From contig JAFGVM010000037.1 in NCBI GenBank assembly GCA_016937995.1, positions 3,437-67,436 on the forward strand: a stretch of DNA of 64,000 nt, written 5' to 3'. Origin of the DNA: Candidatus Delongbacteria bacterium (GTDB lineage Bacteria; UBA4055). Every line of letters starts with the position of its first letter. The stretch's first letter is position 1. Below, in pieces: positions 26,867 through 36,969 of the stretch. Position numbers and translations under genes: made by a program. The notes beneath the pieces are model-generated. The model was not told the DNA's origin. It searched no databases and was given only the letters and a program-made list of their open reading frames with translations.

Positions 26867-29110
26867 TTAAAACGAATAACTCAGCCTTATCGATGGTAAT
26901 CTAGGCAGCATCGGGAATACAGACCGTTCTATTACATTCGTAGCCTCATTCTCTTTATAAATATAAGACTGTACATTCTCTCTGTCTGTCAAATTGAGAA
27001 TACTTAAATTCAGCAACAGTTTTCTGTCGTTTTTAAAGAACCATATGTAATTTCCTGAAATATCCAATCTGAAATAATCGGGATATCTCTGAGCATTATA
27101 ATCCCCTTTTATCGCATTTATCGTCTCTTCACCGTTTGCCTGGATCTCAGTATAATAACCTATGTTCTCTGTGAAAGGTTTTCCTGAAGTATATGTCATT
27201 GTAGTCCCAAAACTCATATTCTTATTTACATGATAGTTTACCGTAGTTTTAAAACTGTGCGGAACATCCCAGTAGGCATCAAAAGTATTCTCATCTTCTT
27301 TACTGTCATCGATAGTCTTTTCAACCTTTCCGTAAGTATATGACATGTTTCCATTGAACTTACCGACCTGCTTTTCGATCATAAATTCGATACCGTATGC
27401 CTGTGCGTTGCTGTTAACAAAGAAACTGTCGACAATCATTTCCTCAATTGCATCATCCATAGTTGCTCTGTCCTCTTTCCAGTTCTGAAGATTCTGCATG
27501 TACTTGTAATAACCTTCTATTGTGAACTTAAGATCCTGTCCAAATATTTTCTCAGTAAGTTCCCATCCTAGCGACAAATTATCACAAATTGCAGGTTCTA
27601 CAGAATCATCTATTACGAACCAGTTATCAACAAAGGATAAACTCTGCTCTTCCGATTGTACTGTAAAAAGATACTGGTAATATCTTCCTCCGCTTAATGT
27701 AAGCGAATTATTTACATCGAGCATATATTTCAGGCTTAATCTTGGAGAGATCAGGAATTTATGATCATTCATCAGATCATCATTATAATTTAACCTGATA
27801 CCTGGTTTTAGAGTAAATACTGAATTCCAGGTATTTGAAGATTCTAAGAAAAGAGATGTTATATAGCTTTTTGAATCAATATCCATAAGAACATTGTCAA
27901 CTACTATCTGTTTAAATGTTGTACCGAATTTCTGTATTTCAAATCCTGCTTTGATCTTGTTGTTATTGGTTATAAAATATTCGTAAGTGTTTTTAAAAGA
28001 TATATCCTGTACTTCATTAACATAGGAGAACGCATCGAAACTTTCCATATCTATATTAAATTGCGAATAGGAGAGTTTGAATACAGAGAATATTTTTGGA
28101 GAGAAAATATGTCTCCACCTGAGTGCATAGGTATCATTTCCCCATCCCAGGTTCATGTTAAAAGCATCAAATGCCAGATCGTCTGAGCCCATATAAGTGC
28201 TGAAAATAACTCTGTCATCTGTTCCGAAGTCCTGATAGATCTGCCCCTGACCATCCCAGAAATAATAAGTCGGGTATTCATCACCAAGCATATTTAAGAT
28301 CGGGTCGATATGGCTTCTTCTGGCAGCCAACAAAAATCCTCCACTGAAAACAGGACCTGTAACCACCGCTTCACTTGCAAATAAGGACAATGACAGATTT
28401 CCTTCAAATTTCTCTCTGTTACCGTCCCTGCTGCGAATATCTAGTACTGCACCTAATCTGCCGCCATATTCAGCAGGATACGCTGATTTGATCAGTTTTG
28501 AGTCTCTGAGAGCGTCTGTAATAAATGTTGAGAAAACTCCGAACAGATGAGAAGGGTTGTATACCGGTATTTCATCGTACAATATCAGATTATGATCGTT
28601 ATTGCCACCTCGAACATACAGTCCAGTGGAGTAATCTGAAACAGAGACAACTCCGGGTAAAGTTTGTATAGACCTGAAAAGGTCCGGCTGAATAAAAGTT
28701 GTGGAAGTTTTTATCTCTCTGGGTTTTAACTTAAGCTGACCGCTTCGGATATTCATTACTTCATCCGCAGCTTCATCAGCCTCGACTTCGACCTGAATAG
28801 CATCTATCTCTATTTCAACTGGTTTTAATTTGATCTCTTTCTTTAATGACTGATACTGAAGAATGGTTATCTCCTCTGAAAATGATGAATATCCCATGAA
28901 CTTGACCAGCAGTGTAAATTTTCCACTTGGGATATTCGATATGACAAAATAACCGTTATTGTTTGTCGCTGAACCCAGTTTTGTACCATCTATATAAACA
29001 TTTACATCACTGATAGCTTCACCGTCAGATGCATCTCTGACAAAACCCGATATCGTAGCTGAATAAATTATAGATAATATTGCAAGTAATATAAATAAGG
29101 TATATTTCAA
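26867..29110 (-). CDS. TonB-dependent receptor with N-terminal carboxypeptidase-regulatory-like domain
   Basis: The 747-residue protein has a signal peptide (about 1-16), a CarboxypepD_reg-like beta-sandwich ('ISGFVRDASDGEAISDVNVY' to about residue 95), a plug domain with 'IQTLPGVVSVSDYSTGLYVR' then GG and 'SAYPAEYGGRLGAVLDIRS', and a C-terminal 22-strand barrel ending SIRLSYSF. It imports a large or scarce ligand across the outer membrane using TonB energy. The ligand is not identifiable; there is no SusD gene, but a DUF4249 lipoprotein follows, which defines a known FCB pairing. Confidence 0.88.
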   Translation of the reverse strand: MKYTLFILLAILSIIYSATISGFVRDASDGEAISDVNVYIDGTKLGSATNNNGYFVISNIPSGKFTLLVKFMGYSSFSEEITILQYQSLKKEIKLKPVEIEIDAIQVEVEADEAADEVMNIRSGQLKLKPREIKTSTTFIQPDLFRSIQTLPGVVSVSDYSTGLYVRGGNNDHNLILYDEIPVYNPSHLFGVFSTFITDALRDSKLIKSAYPAEYGGRLGAVLDIRSRDGNREKFEGNLSLSLFASEAVVTGPVFSGGFLLAARRSHIDPILNMLGDEYPTYYFWDGQGQIYQDFGTDDRVIFSTYMGSDDLAFDAFNMNLGWGNDTYALRWRHIFSPKIFSVFKLSYSQFNIDMESFDAFSYVNEVQDISFKNTYEYFITNNNKIKAGFEIQKFGTTFKQIVVDNVLMDIDSKSYITSLFLESSNTWNSVFTLKPGIRLNYNDDLMNDHKFLISPRLSLKYMLDVNNSLTLSGGRYYQYLFTVQSEEQSLSFVDNWFVIDDSVEPAICDNLSLGWELTEKIFGQDLKFTIEGYYKYMQNLQNWKEDRATMDDAIEEMIVDSFFVNSNAQAYGIEFMIEKQVGKFNGNMSYTYGKVEKTIDDSKEDENTFDAYWDVPHSFKTTVNYHVNKNMSFGTTMTYTSGKPFTENIGYYTEIQANGEETINAIKGDYNAQRYPDYFRLDISGNYIWFFKNDRKLLLNLSILNLTDRENVQSYIYKENEATNVIERSVFPMLPRLPSIRLSYSF

Positions 29111-29135
29111 TTAATTTCCTTTATTTTATTGTCAA

Positions 29136-29173
29136 CCTGAACTTGGCTTGTCCCGATTTGTCGGGAATTCAGG
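29136..29173. repeat. nested palindrome: TCCCGATTTGTCGGGA inside CCTGAA/TTCAGG
   Basis: Inner palindrome 29151-29166; outer arms CCTGAA (29136-29141) and TTCAGG (29168-29173). Part of the dispersed family described in the findings. Confidence 0.7.
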
Positions 29174-29201
29174 ATCTTTTTTATGATTTGGATATAGTAT
29201 A

Positions 29202-29221
29202 GGAACGCAATCCTGCGTTCC
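29202..29221. repeat. GGAACGCA-N4-TGCGTTCC palindrome, copy 1
   Basis: Perfect 8-bp arms. It ends exactly at the last base before the RND gene stop. Other copies: 35262-35281, 56675-56694 (degenerate) and 63382-63401. Confidence 0.8.
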
Positions 29222-32200
29222 TTACATATCATACCCTTTTTCAACCCGAATTTCTAATGCTTCGTTCAATGTTATACCTTTTTTTCTTTTCATTTTACAA
29301 GTAAGACTGTCTATTAACGAATAAACTACAGGAAGAACCAAAAGAGTAAGGATCGTCGCGAATGCCAGTCCAAATGAAATACTCACTGCCATAGGTTTCC
29401 ACATTTTAACAGATTCCGAGGTCGATATGATCATTGGAACAAGTCCAAAAATAGTTGTAATTGTAGTCAAAATGATTGGTCTGAGTCTGGTCTTTCCCGC
29501 ATTGATAAGACTATTCCATCTATCTGTTCCTTTGTCTCTTTCCTTATTAATAAAATCAACAAATACAATAGAATCGTTAACAACAATTCCGGCAAGTGCC
29601 ACCACTGCTATCATGGATAATATAGAGAAAGGAGTTGCAGTACTTATAAGGCCTATAATTACCCCTATGAAAGCAAATGGTATAGTTATCATGACTATTA
29701 GAGGCTGAATATAAGATTTGAATTGCGTTCCCAATATCATATATATAAGTATAATTGCTATTAAAAATGCTACATAAAGTGATTTAAAACTCTTTGATCT
29801 CTCATCACTTACTCCGCCGACCTCGATCTTATATCCGGGATTTTCCTTTTCAAAATTTTCAAGAACTCCTGTAATATTCTTTACTTTACTGCCGAACAGT
29901 ATTTCATTTACTTCACTTGGAGTTCTCATTGCTTTCTTACCGTTCTTATTATACGCTCCTGTGGCAGCTGTAATTGATACTGTCCTGTTACCGTCCCTGT
30001 GTGAAATTCTTGAAATCGTATTGGATATCTCAAATTTAGCTATATCATTCAAAATTATCTTTTTTCCGGTTCTGGTAGATATTTTCATATTCTCTATCTG
30101 ATCAATAGTGCTCAGACTGTTTTCAGACAATTTCAATCTGATATTAAATTTATCTGATCTCTCATTAAGTTCAGATATCACTTTACCTGTTGAAGCAGTT
30201 CTGATTATACCAGCTAGTTCAGCTACAGACAACCCGTAAATGGCCAGTTTTTCATAATAAGGATATATTTTCAATTCCTTCTTACCAACATCAAGATCGT
30301 CATCTATATCGTCAACACCTTCAATATCAGCCAGTAATGATTTGATATTCTCGGAATGATCTTTTAATTTCTTCATATCATCACCAAGTATTCTCAATTC
30401 TACATCCTCACCTGTCGGTGGTCCACTTCTTCCGGTGGATATTTTATAGCTGACTATTTCAGGTACTTTATTCATGAATTTTCTTACATCACCCATCATT
30501 GTGTTAACATCAATTGTCAAGCTGTCAGCATCAATCAGGTCTACTCTCAACTCGATCATGTTAGTTCCTTCGTTCCAGAAAGATCTGTCAGACTGCTGAC
30601 CAACATTTGAATTCAATGACTGAAAATTTTCCTGATAAGGTAAAGACATTATGAAATTTTCAAGGATTGTAGTAAGTGAATCTGTTTTCTCTAGATATGT
30701 ACCGGCAAAAGTTTCAGCTTTTATAGTTAATGTTGTTGGAGCTGATTTCGGAAAAAATTCAAATTTCACATAACCTTTGACAACTGCTGTAAATGATATT
30801 ATCAATGCAATAGTCACTGTTGAGATCACAAGCGATCTACGTTTCAAAAAACCTACAAGAAGGTTACCGTAATTATTGACCAGTTTTTTGTAAAAATGTC
30901 CCTCAGATTTAGATTTATCATGTGGTTTGGAAAAATCTGCAAGGTGGGATGGTAATATGAAAAGTGCTTCGAATAATGATGCAAATAATGCAAGTGAAAC
31001 AACTTTTGGAAATACTCCGAGAAATTTTCCCATATTGCCCTCCATCATGAGTAATGGAAGAAAAGCAGCGATAGTTGTCATCACAGCAGCGATTACAGGC
31101 CACATTACCTCCTGAGATCCTTTTATCGCAGCTTCTTTAGGAGTCATCCCGTCCTCAATATTCCTGTGAACATTCTCTATTACAACTATTGCATCATCCA
31201 CTACCATACCGAGGACCAGAACAAGCGCAAAAAGACTCAAGTTGTTTATTGTTATTCCAAAATACTTCATCAACCAGAAGGTCATCATAAATGAAAAAGG
31301 GATCCCCATTGCTGCAAATATTGCATTTCTCCATCCAATGAAGACCAATAAAACTATAAAAACAAGAACTATGCCGAATAGCGCGGAATATGAAAGAGTG
31401 GAAATATTACTTTTTACAGCTATAGATTCATCATTCACGATCCTGGCTCTAATGTCATTATAATTCTCTGGTACGGTCTTAAGATATTTCTTTATGTTAG
31501 AAATTATATCAAGAATGTTACCATCTGTATTTTGGTATAGATAAAGATTTATGCTCTCCTTGCCGTCAAGTCTTGTTTTTATATTTACATCTTCATATGT
31601 ATCAACAACCTGGGCAATATCTCTGATCCTGATAATGTTTCCGTTCTCAAAAGTCTTAAGAATTACATATTTGATCTCATCAACAGTATTAAATTCGCCC
31701 ATGGTCCTTATAAGAACTTCTGACTTGCCTGCAACAATACTGCCACCAGGAAGGTTTAAATTCTTAGCTACGACAGCATTCTCAATATCTGAGAATGAAA
31801 TATTAAAATATTCCATTTTTGTCTTATCAGGCTCAATCCTGATCTCTCTGTTCTTCGCACCTTTAAGCTCGACTTTTGATACATACTGGATCTTCGCAAG
31901 ATCATCTTTAAGGTTCTCTGCTATTCTCTTTAGACCATCCGGAGTATATGTTGCTCCCTCTATTGCAACCGTACAAATAGATTTAAGGTCTTTAATACTG
32001 ATATTCTGCATATAAGGATCACTTGCGTCTTGTGGTAAGGATCTTAATTTGTCAAGTTCCCTTGATACGTCTGTCCACGCTTTATCAATATTTGCAGTTG
32101 TTGTAAGGTTAAGATTAATGACAGCTCTGCCCTCGTAGGCTGTTGATGTTATATAATCTATATCGGTAATATCAGCTAGCTCATCCTCGATCTCTGAAAT

Positions 32201-32389
32201 GATAAGTTTCTCAATCTCTTCAGGTGCAACACCCGGATAATTCACTGTAATCATGAATCTGCCCCATTCTATCTGAGGCATGGATTCCTTAGGTATATTT
32301 ATGGTAGTATATATTCCCAGTATGAAAATGATTATCATTGTCATATTAACAAGAACGGGATTATTTACTGAAAACTTAGGTAAATTCAT
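29222..32389 (-). CDS. RND efflux pump inner-membrane transporter 1 (HAE1 type)
   Basis: The 1055-residue protein has the AcrB/MexB plan: TM1 near the N-terminus, two large periplasmic loops and 12 TM helices. The proton-relay Asp pair is present in 'LVLGMVVDDAIVVIENVHRN', and the TM10-11 region reads 'GIVVNDSIVFVDFIN'. The sequence 'NYPGVAPEEIEKLI' is typical of the efflux (not metal) branch. It exports drugs, lipids or other amphiphiles with the upstream adaptor and TolC, from which it is separated by only 4 bases (adaptor). Probably under CpxR-like control (boxes in front of tolC). Confidence 0.93.
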   Translation of the reverse strand: MNLPKFSVNNPVLVNMTMIIIFILGIYTTINIPKESMPQIEWGRFMITVNYPGVAPEEIEKLIISEIEDELADITDIDYITSTAYEGRAVINLNLTTTANIDKAWTDVSRELDKLRSLPQDASDPYMQNISIKDLKSICTVAIEGATYTPDGLKRIAENLKDDLAKIQYVSKVELKGAKNREIRIEPDKTKMEYFNISFSDIENAVVAKNLNLPGGSIVAGKSEVLIRTMGEFNTVDEIKYVILKTFENGNIIRIRDIAQVVDTYEDVNIKTRLDGKESINLYLYQNTDGNILDIISNIKKYLKTVPENYNDIRARIVNDESIAVKSNISTLSYSALFGIVLVFIVLLVFIGWRNAIFAAMGIPFSFMMTFWLMKYFGITINNLSLFALVLVLGMVVDDAIVVIENVHRNIEDGMTPKEAAIKGSQEVMWPVIAAVMTTIAAFLPLLMMEGNMGKFLGVFPKVVSLALFASLFEALFILPSHLADFSKPHDKSKSEGHFYKKLVNNYGNLLVGFLKRRSLVISTVTIALIISFTAVVKGYVKFEFFPKSAPTTLTIKAETFAGTYLEKTDSLTTILENFIMSLPYQENFQSLNSNVGQQSDRSFWNEGTNMIELRVDLIDADSLTIDVNTMMGDVRKFMNKVPEIVSYKISTGRSGPPTGEDVELRILGDDMKKLKDHSENIKSLLADIEGVDDIDDDLDVGKKELKIYPYYEKLAIYGLSVAELAGIIRTASTGKVISELNERSDKFNIRLKLSENSLSTIDQIENMKISTRTGKKIILNDIAKFEISNTISRISHRDGNRTVSITAATGAYNKNGKKAMRTPSEVNEILFGSKVKNITGVLENFEKENPGYKIEVGGVSDERSKSFKSLYVAFLIAIILIYMILGTQFKSYIQPLIVMITIPFAFIGVIIGLISTATPFSILSMIAVVALAGIVVNDSIVFVDFINKERDKGTDRWNSLINAGKTRLRPIILTTITTIFGLVPMIISTSESVKMWKPMAVSISFGLAFATILTLLVLPVVYSLIDSLTCKMKRKKGITLNEALEIRVEKGYDM

Positions 32390-32393
32390 AATA

Positions 32394-33479
32394 TTATTTC
32401 CCGTATATTTTAACTATAGTTCCGTTCGATAAAGCTTCTGTACCCGACACAACGATCTTTTCGCCCGGCTCAAGACCACTCAGGATAACAACACTGTTCC
32501 CGTATTTTTTTCCGATAGTAACTTGTCTTTTATTTGCAATATTCTCACTGTTGACTGTATAAACAAAGTATTTCCCATACTCTTCAATTACATTATCAAA
32601 GTCTGTATATATCAAATTTTCAAGTTTTTCAGCAACTATTTTACCCTCAACTATCATACCGGGCAAAAGGTACTGGTCCTGATTTTCTATCTCAACCTCT
32701 ACAGGATAAGTTCCCGAAGCATCAGGTTTTTTGCCGATACCTTTCACTTTACCTTCAACTTTTTTTTCAGAACCGTTGTGCTTTACAAATACTGAATTCC
32801 CGTTCTTTATACTTACTATATCATTCTCGGAAACTCCTGTTTTGATCAATAATCTTTCACAGTTAACTATTGAGGCGACAGGCTGTCCCATTCCGACAAA
32901 TTGCCCCTCTTTAATATTCAACTGAGTTATTGAACCGTTTACAGGAGAAGTAAATTTTGAATTGTCGTAATTTAATTTAGCCTTTTCAACGTTTGCTTTT
33001 GCACCTTCATAAACAGCTTCAGACTTTTTAAGAGCACTTTGATCATTTGTTAACTCATACTTGGATACCTGTCCGTTCTTAAATAGTTTCTCAGTAGTTT
33101 CCAATTTGATCTTTGCGGCATCCAGCGTTGCTTCGGCAGACTTCATATCAGCTTTTGCCTGATCGTAGCTGATCTTGTAATTCTGTGCATCAAGAGTGGC
33201 GATCGCTTCGCCTTTTTTCACAAAATCACCAAGCTTCTTTTCTATTGTTCTTACCTTGCCAGAAACTTCACTATAATAAACTATATCAGTAATACCTTCG
33301 AGTTTACCTGTGATATCAGCAAATAACTGCAGATCATTGCTCTTTACATTCTCAACTTTTACAACAGTTATTTGAGCTTCGGGTTTAGCTTTTTTCTGTT
33401 GCTGTCCTGAATTATCATTTGAGCATGAACTTAGAACCAGTATCATGATCATTGCTGCTGTTGTTAATAATTTCTTCAT
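32394..33479 (-). CDS. RND periplasmic adaptor 1 (membrane-fusion lipoprotein)
   Basis: The 361-residue protein has a lipoprotein signal (VLSSC, Cys19), a split biotinyl/lipoyl domain ('GKVRTIEKKLGDFVKKGEAI' and 'SPVNGSITQLNIKEGQFVGM'), a helical hairpin between them rich in Ala, Lys and Glu (about 100-175), a beta-barrel domain and a membrane-proximal domain ending 'GLEPGEKIVVSGTEAL'. It joins the RND pump to TolC. Middle gene of the tolC-adaptor-RND operon. Confidence 0.92.
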   Translation of the reverse strand: MKKLLTTAAMIMILVLSSCSNDNSGQQQKKAKPEAQITVVKVENVKSNDLQLFADITGKLEGITDIVYYSEVSGKVRTIEKKLGDFVKKGEAIATLDAQNYKISYDQAKADMKSAEATLDAAKIKLETTEKLFKNGQVSKYELTNDQSALKKSEAVYEGAKANVEKAKLNYDNSKFTSPVNGSITQLNIKEGQFVGMGQPVASIVNCERLLIKTGVSENDIVSIKNGNSVFVKHNGSEKKVEGKVKGIGKKPDASGTYPVEVEIENQDQYLLPGMIVEGKIVAEKLENLIYTDFDNVIEEYGKYFVYTVNSENIANKRQVTIGKKYGNSVVILSGLEPGEKIVVSGTEALSNGTIVKIYGK

Positions 33480-33513
33480 TTTATATTCCTAGTTTTAAAT
33501 TTCTCTGTTATTT

Positions 33514-33580
33514 GTCATCCTCGTGCTCGACACGGGGATCCACTCTTTTATGGATATCCGGATCAAGTCCGAATATGACG
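33514..33580. repeat. two palindromic dispersed elements between tolC and adaptor genes
   Basis: GTCATCCTCGTGCTCGACAC followed by GGGGATCC (33514-33541) is the inverted copy of the element at 19667-19694. A second one (33551-33580), of the GGATCAAGTCCGAATATGAC type, follows. Both lie inside the efflux operon, so they must be tolerated in its mRNA. Confidence 0.7.
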
Positions 33581-33591
33581 TCCATGTTTAA

Positions 33592-34929
33592 TCAGAATAA
33601 TTCCACCAATTCTTTTTCATCACTAATTCCAAGCACTTTCATCAATTCAGATTTTGTCTTTAGTATAGAATAGTATGATGATACCTGATTGTATTTCGCC
33701 TGAACAAGTGATAATCTTGCAGTATTAAGTTCATCTTCAGTAGATATACCGGATTTTGCTCTTTCCTCAACATTGAAATAAGTTTCTTCTGCAAGTTCAA
33801 CTGCTAAGATCGAACTGTATAACTGCTTTGAGCCTGAGATCAGCGAATAAAGTGATGAATTTATCATTGTTGCAAGGTTATCCAGCATCTGCATCTCGGT
33901 GATCTCCATTTTTTTTAATTCTATCTTACTTTTCTCAACGACGATGTAGTTATCATAAAACGGTAATATAGGCATCGAAGCAGACAGAACCAGACTCCCG
34001 TTATTATTATATTCATCATCTAAGTTTGACTTTGACCATTCTGTTGAATAAGAAAGATTCACAGAAGGCAGGAAATTACCTTTAGTCATCTTAATTGACT
34101 TTTCATTTATCATTTTAGTTAAATGAATGTTTTTCAGATCATTATTATTCTTCAGTGCTATATCTTTTAAAATATTTGCCTTATCATTTATTTTTGATAA
34201 ATTAACATCCTTCAATTTATCTATGAAACCCTGATAAGTCGCTAATTCTATTTTTTCAAGATCAAAATCATTAAGACCTGTTAAATTTGTAAAACTTATC
34301 TTAGCAAGCTCATACCCTCTTTCCGAGTTAACTACATTCACTTCGCTGGAAGCCCTTGCTGAAGAACTTTTTAAAAAATCTGCTCTGGAAGTTAAACCTG
34401 ACTCGAATTTTATCTTTGCGCTTTCTTCATTTCTCTTAGATAATTCCAGTGATTCTTTTGATATATCGAACAATTCCTTCATTTCTAGAACATTTATATA
34501 TTGTGCTTCAACATCAGAAAGTAAGCTTATCATTTCAGCTGAAAGTTTATTTCTACTTATAGACTCGGAATCTTTGCTTATCTGGTATCCATAATATTTT
34601 TTACCTCCCAGAAATAATGGTTGAGATATTTGAATGCCGAAAGCCGTTCTGTCCTCCTGAGTAAAATTCACTGAGGACATAGTTAAAGGATTAAAAGAAC
34701 TACCTTCAACTTCAGGAACATACATCATATATGAAGATGAAAGGTTCGCTGTCGGGAAAAATCCCGCAAATGCACTTTTAGTTGAAAGCTCACTTGAAAT
34801 AACGTTCTGCTTTGTAATAGCATAGTTATAATTTTTTTCAAGGGCCGATTCCTGTGCCTGATTAAGATCGATCTTTGCAGAACTTGCAACAGTGATAATT
34901 GTAACTAACATGATGAATACTTTTTTCAT
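33592..34929 (-). CDS. TolC-family outer-membrane efflux protein
   Basis: The 445-residue protein has a signal peptide (about 1-18) and two TolC repeats with long amphipathic helices; 'KIDLNQAQESALEKNYNYAI' opens the first and 'SYSTEWSKSN' marks a barrel strand. It forms the outer-membrane channel for the RND pump. I chose the ATG at 34929 with GGAG 6 bases upstream; an ATG 12 bases earlier would overlap that site. First gene of the operon and the only TolC in the window, so it may serve both RND pumps. Confidence 0.88.
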   Translation of the reverse strand: MKKVFIMLVTIITVASSAKIDLNQAQESALEKNYNYAITKQNVISSELSTKSAFAGFFPTANLSSSYMMYVPEVEGSSFNPLTMSSVNFTQEDRTAFGIQISQPLFLGGKKYYGYQISKDSESISRNKLSAEMISLLSDVEAQYINVLEMKELFDISKESLELSKRNEESAKIKFESGLTSRADFLKSSSARASSEVNVVNSERGYELAKISFTNLTGLNDFDLEKIELATYQGFIDKLKDVNLSKINDKANILKDIALKNNNDLKNIHLTKMINEKSIKMTKGNFLPSVNLSYSTEWSKSNLDDEYNNNGSLVLSASMPILPFYDNYIVVEKSKIELKKMEITEMQMLDNLATMINSSLYSLISGSKQLYSSILAVELAEETYFNVEERAKSGISTEDELNTARLSLVQAKYNQVSSYYSILKTKSELMKVLGISDEKELVELF

Positions 34930-34996
34930 ATTTATCTCCATTTTTGTAATATCTAGTCAGAATTTAAACTATGAGTGTATAAAATATTCGATTTAA

Positions 34997-35017
34997 TTGT
35001 AAAAAATTGTAAAAAAT
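34997..35017. promoter_or_regulatory. candidate CpxR-type operator upstream of tolC
   Basis: On the + strand GTAAA (34999-35003), five bases, GTAAA (35009-35013), matching the CpxR box GTAAA-N5-GTAAA. It lies about 70 bases upstream of the tolC start, in inverted orientation relative to that gene. A 17-base identical string occurs in front of the CpxRA-like operon (37549-37565). Confidence 0.55.
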
Positions 35018-35038
35018 ACTTAACTTTTAAAAAAATTG

Positions 35039-35203
35039 TTAAAAAACAGCGGCAGTTCTGTCTTTTTCTTTATCAGTGCTGATTGTAAGCATTCCGGACG
35101 TTTTGTTAATGACCAGAATATTCAGATCTTCATAAAGAATAGTAAGTCCTCTGGGCTGATATCGGCTGGGTGGTTGTTTAAATGTCTTTGGATCTGATGT
35201 CAT
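35039..35203 (-). pseudogene. N-terminal remnant of an RluA-family pseudouridine synthase
   Basis: ATG at 35203 to TAA at 35041-35039 gives 54 residues. 'LTILYEDLNILVINKTSGML' followed by TISTDKEKDRTAAV matches the start of short RluA-type synthases (family 'ilYED..iiViDKPaGlLT.at..ek..TA'). The catalytic HRLDxxTSG part is absent: the frame stops after TAAVF and the next bases are AT-rich and non-coding. The usual Pro of NKP is Thr. A weak AGAGG lies 9 bases upstream. I read it as a truncated, dead gene; a short functional peptide is less likely. Confidence 0.6.
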
Positions 35204-35261
35204 GTGGAAAAACCTCTTCCTTATCTTCCCGCTTCCTGCAAAATATATTAAAACCGTTTTA

Positions 35262-35281
35262 GGAACGCATTCCTGCGTTCC
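35262..35281. repeat. GGAACGCA-N4-TGCGTTCC palindrome, copy 2
   Basis: Perfect palindrome followed by CTACTG, as in copy 4 at 63382. It lies 20 bases past the ettA stop on the minus strand, where it may act as an mRNA end structure. Confidence 0.8.
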
Positions 35282-35301
35282 CTACTGTTTATTATCAATC
35301 G

Positions 35302-36969
35302 CTACAACAAACTCTTAAATCTCGGTCTTTTTGGTGTTATATCACCCAGTCTTGCTTTCTTATTCGCTTCATAATCCTCGAAATTTCCTTCAAAGAACAC
35401 GACCTGTCCATCATCCTCAAAAGACAAGATATGAGTCGCTAAACGGTCTATAAACCACCTGTCGTGAGAAATAACTAATACACAACCGGAGAAATTTTCG
35501 ATCCCTTCTTCAAGTGCCCGCAATGTATTAACATCGATATCATTTGTAGGCTCATCAAGAAGGATCACATTTCCACCTTCTTTTAAAGTTATCGCAAGAT
35601 GAAGTCTGTTCCTTTCTCCACCGGATATCATAGCTATTGTTTTCTGCTGATCTGTTCCTGCAAAATTAAATTTATTCAAATAAGCTCTGGCATTTATATC
35701 ACTATTACCTATAGTTAATATCTCCGCACCCTGACTGATCGTTTCATAGATCGTTTTATCAGGAATAAGATCCTTATGTGATTGGTCAACATAAGCAAAT
35801 TTTACAGTTGCACCAATGTTAATTGTTCCACTATCAGGCTTTTCTTCTCCCATCAGCATTCTGAAAAGAGTGGTTTTACCGACCCCGTTAGGACCAATGA
35901 TACCTACGATCGCATTCTTTGGGATCTTCATAGATAAATTATCAATAAGGGCTCTGTTCTCGAAGCCTTTCTTTAAATTTTCGATCTCGATCACAGAATC
36001 ACCAAGTCTTGGACCTGAAGGAATAAAAAGTTCAAGTTTCGCTTCCTGTTCCTTTGCTTCAACACTGCTGAGTTCTTTATATGCGTTAAGTCTTGCCTTA
36101 CCTTTTGCGTGACGTGCCTTGGATGATAACTTTGTCCATTCAAGCTCTCTTTTTAGGATCTTCTGTCTTTTTGATTCTGTTTTCTCCTCATTCGCCAAAC
36201 GGTTGGATTTCTGCTCCAGCCATGAACTGTAGTTACCTTTCCATGGAATCCCATCTCCCCTGTCAAGCTCAAGTATCCAGCCTGCAACATTATCGAGGAA
36301 ATATCTGTCGTGGGTCACAGCTATGACTGTTCCAGGATAATTTTTCAGAAATTGCTCAAGCCAGTAAACACTTTCGGCATCAAGATGGTTCGTAGGCTCA
36401 TCAAGCAGAAGAATATCAGGCTTGCTCAGAAGTAATCTGCACAATGCAACTCTTCTTCTTTCTCCACCTGAAAGAATTGATATCTTTGTATCATCAGAAG
36501 GACATCTTAAAGCTTCCATGGCCAGATCAAGAGTATGATCAATATCCCAGGCATCAAGATGATCCATCTGTTCAAGAAGCTCACCCTGCTTATCAATAGC
36601 TTTCATCATTTCATCGTCATCCAGAGGTTCAGCCAGCTTTGCAGAGATCTCGTCATAAGCTTTTACCACTTCATAGATATGAGACAAACCTTCCTGAACG
36701 ATCTCTTTAACGGTCTTACTCTCATCAAGCATAGGTTCCTGAGGTAGATAACCGATCTTGTAACCTTTGTCGAAAGTTACTTTCCCGTCATATTCAGTAT
36801 CAAGACCTGCAATGATCTTCAAGAGACTTGATTTACCTGATCCGTTAAGACCGAGAACTCCGATCTTTGCACCATAATAGAATGAAAGCCATATGTTATT
36901 TAGCACTTTCTTATTTGTATATATCTTGCTGATGCCTTCCATTGAAAATATTATTTTGTTATCTGCCAT
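35302..36969 (-). CDS. ettA: energy-dependent translational throttle protein EttA (ABC-F)
   Basis: EttA binds the ribosomal E site and gates the first elongation step by cell energy state. The 555-residue soluble protein has two ABC domains: Walker A 'GLNGSGKSSLLK' and 'GPNGVGKTTLFRM', signatures LSGGERRRVALC and ISGGERNRLHLA, Walker B 'LLLDEPTNHLDAESVYWLE' and 'VILLDEPTNDIDVNTL'. Between them is the arm/linker with 'KLSSKARHAKGKARLNAYK'. Length and the arm match EttA rather than Uup or YbiT. No transmembrane region. Confidence 0.94.
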   Translation of the reverse strand: MADNKIIFSMEGISKIYTNKKVLNNIWLSFYYGAKIGVLGLNGSGKSSLLKIIAGLDTEYDGKVTFDKGYKIGYLPQEPMLDESKTVKEIVQEGLSHIYEVVKAYDEISAKLAEPLDDDEMMKAIDKQGELLEQMDHLDAWDIDHTLDLAMEALRCPSDDTKISILSGGERRRVALCRLLLSKPDILLLDEPTNHLDAESVYWLEQFLKNYPGTVIAVTHDRYFLDNVAGWILELDRGDGIPWKGNYSSWLEQKSNRLANEEKTESKRQKILKRELEWTKLSSKARHAKGKARLNAYKELSSVEAKEQEAKLELFIPSGPRLGDSVIEIENLKKGFENRALIDNLSMKIPKNAIVGIIGPNGVGKTTLFRMLMGEEKPDSGTINIGATVKFAYVDQSHKDLIPDKTIYETISQGAEILTIGNSDINARAYLNKFNFAGTDQQKTIAMISGGERNRLHLAITLKEGGNVILLDEPTNDIDVNTLRALEEGIENFSGCVLVISHDRWFIDRLATHILSFEDDGQVVFFEGNFEDYEANKKARLGDITPKRPRFKSLL

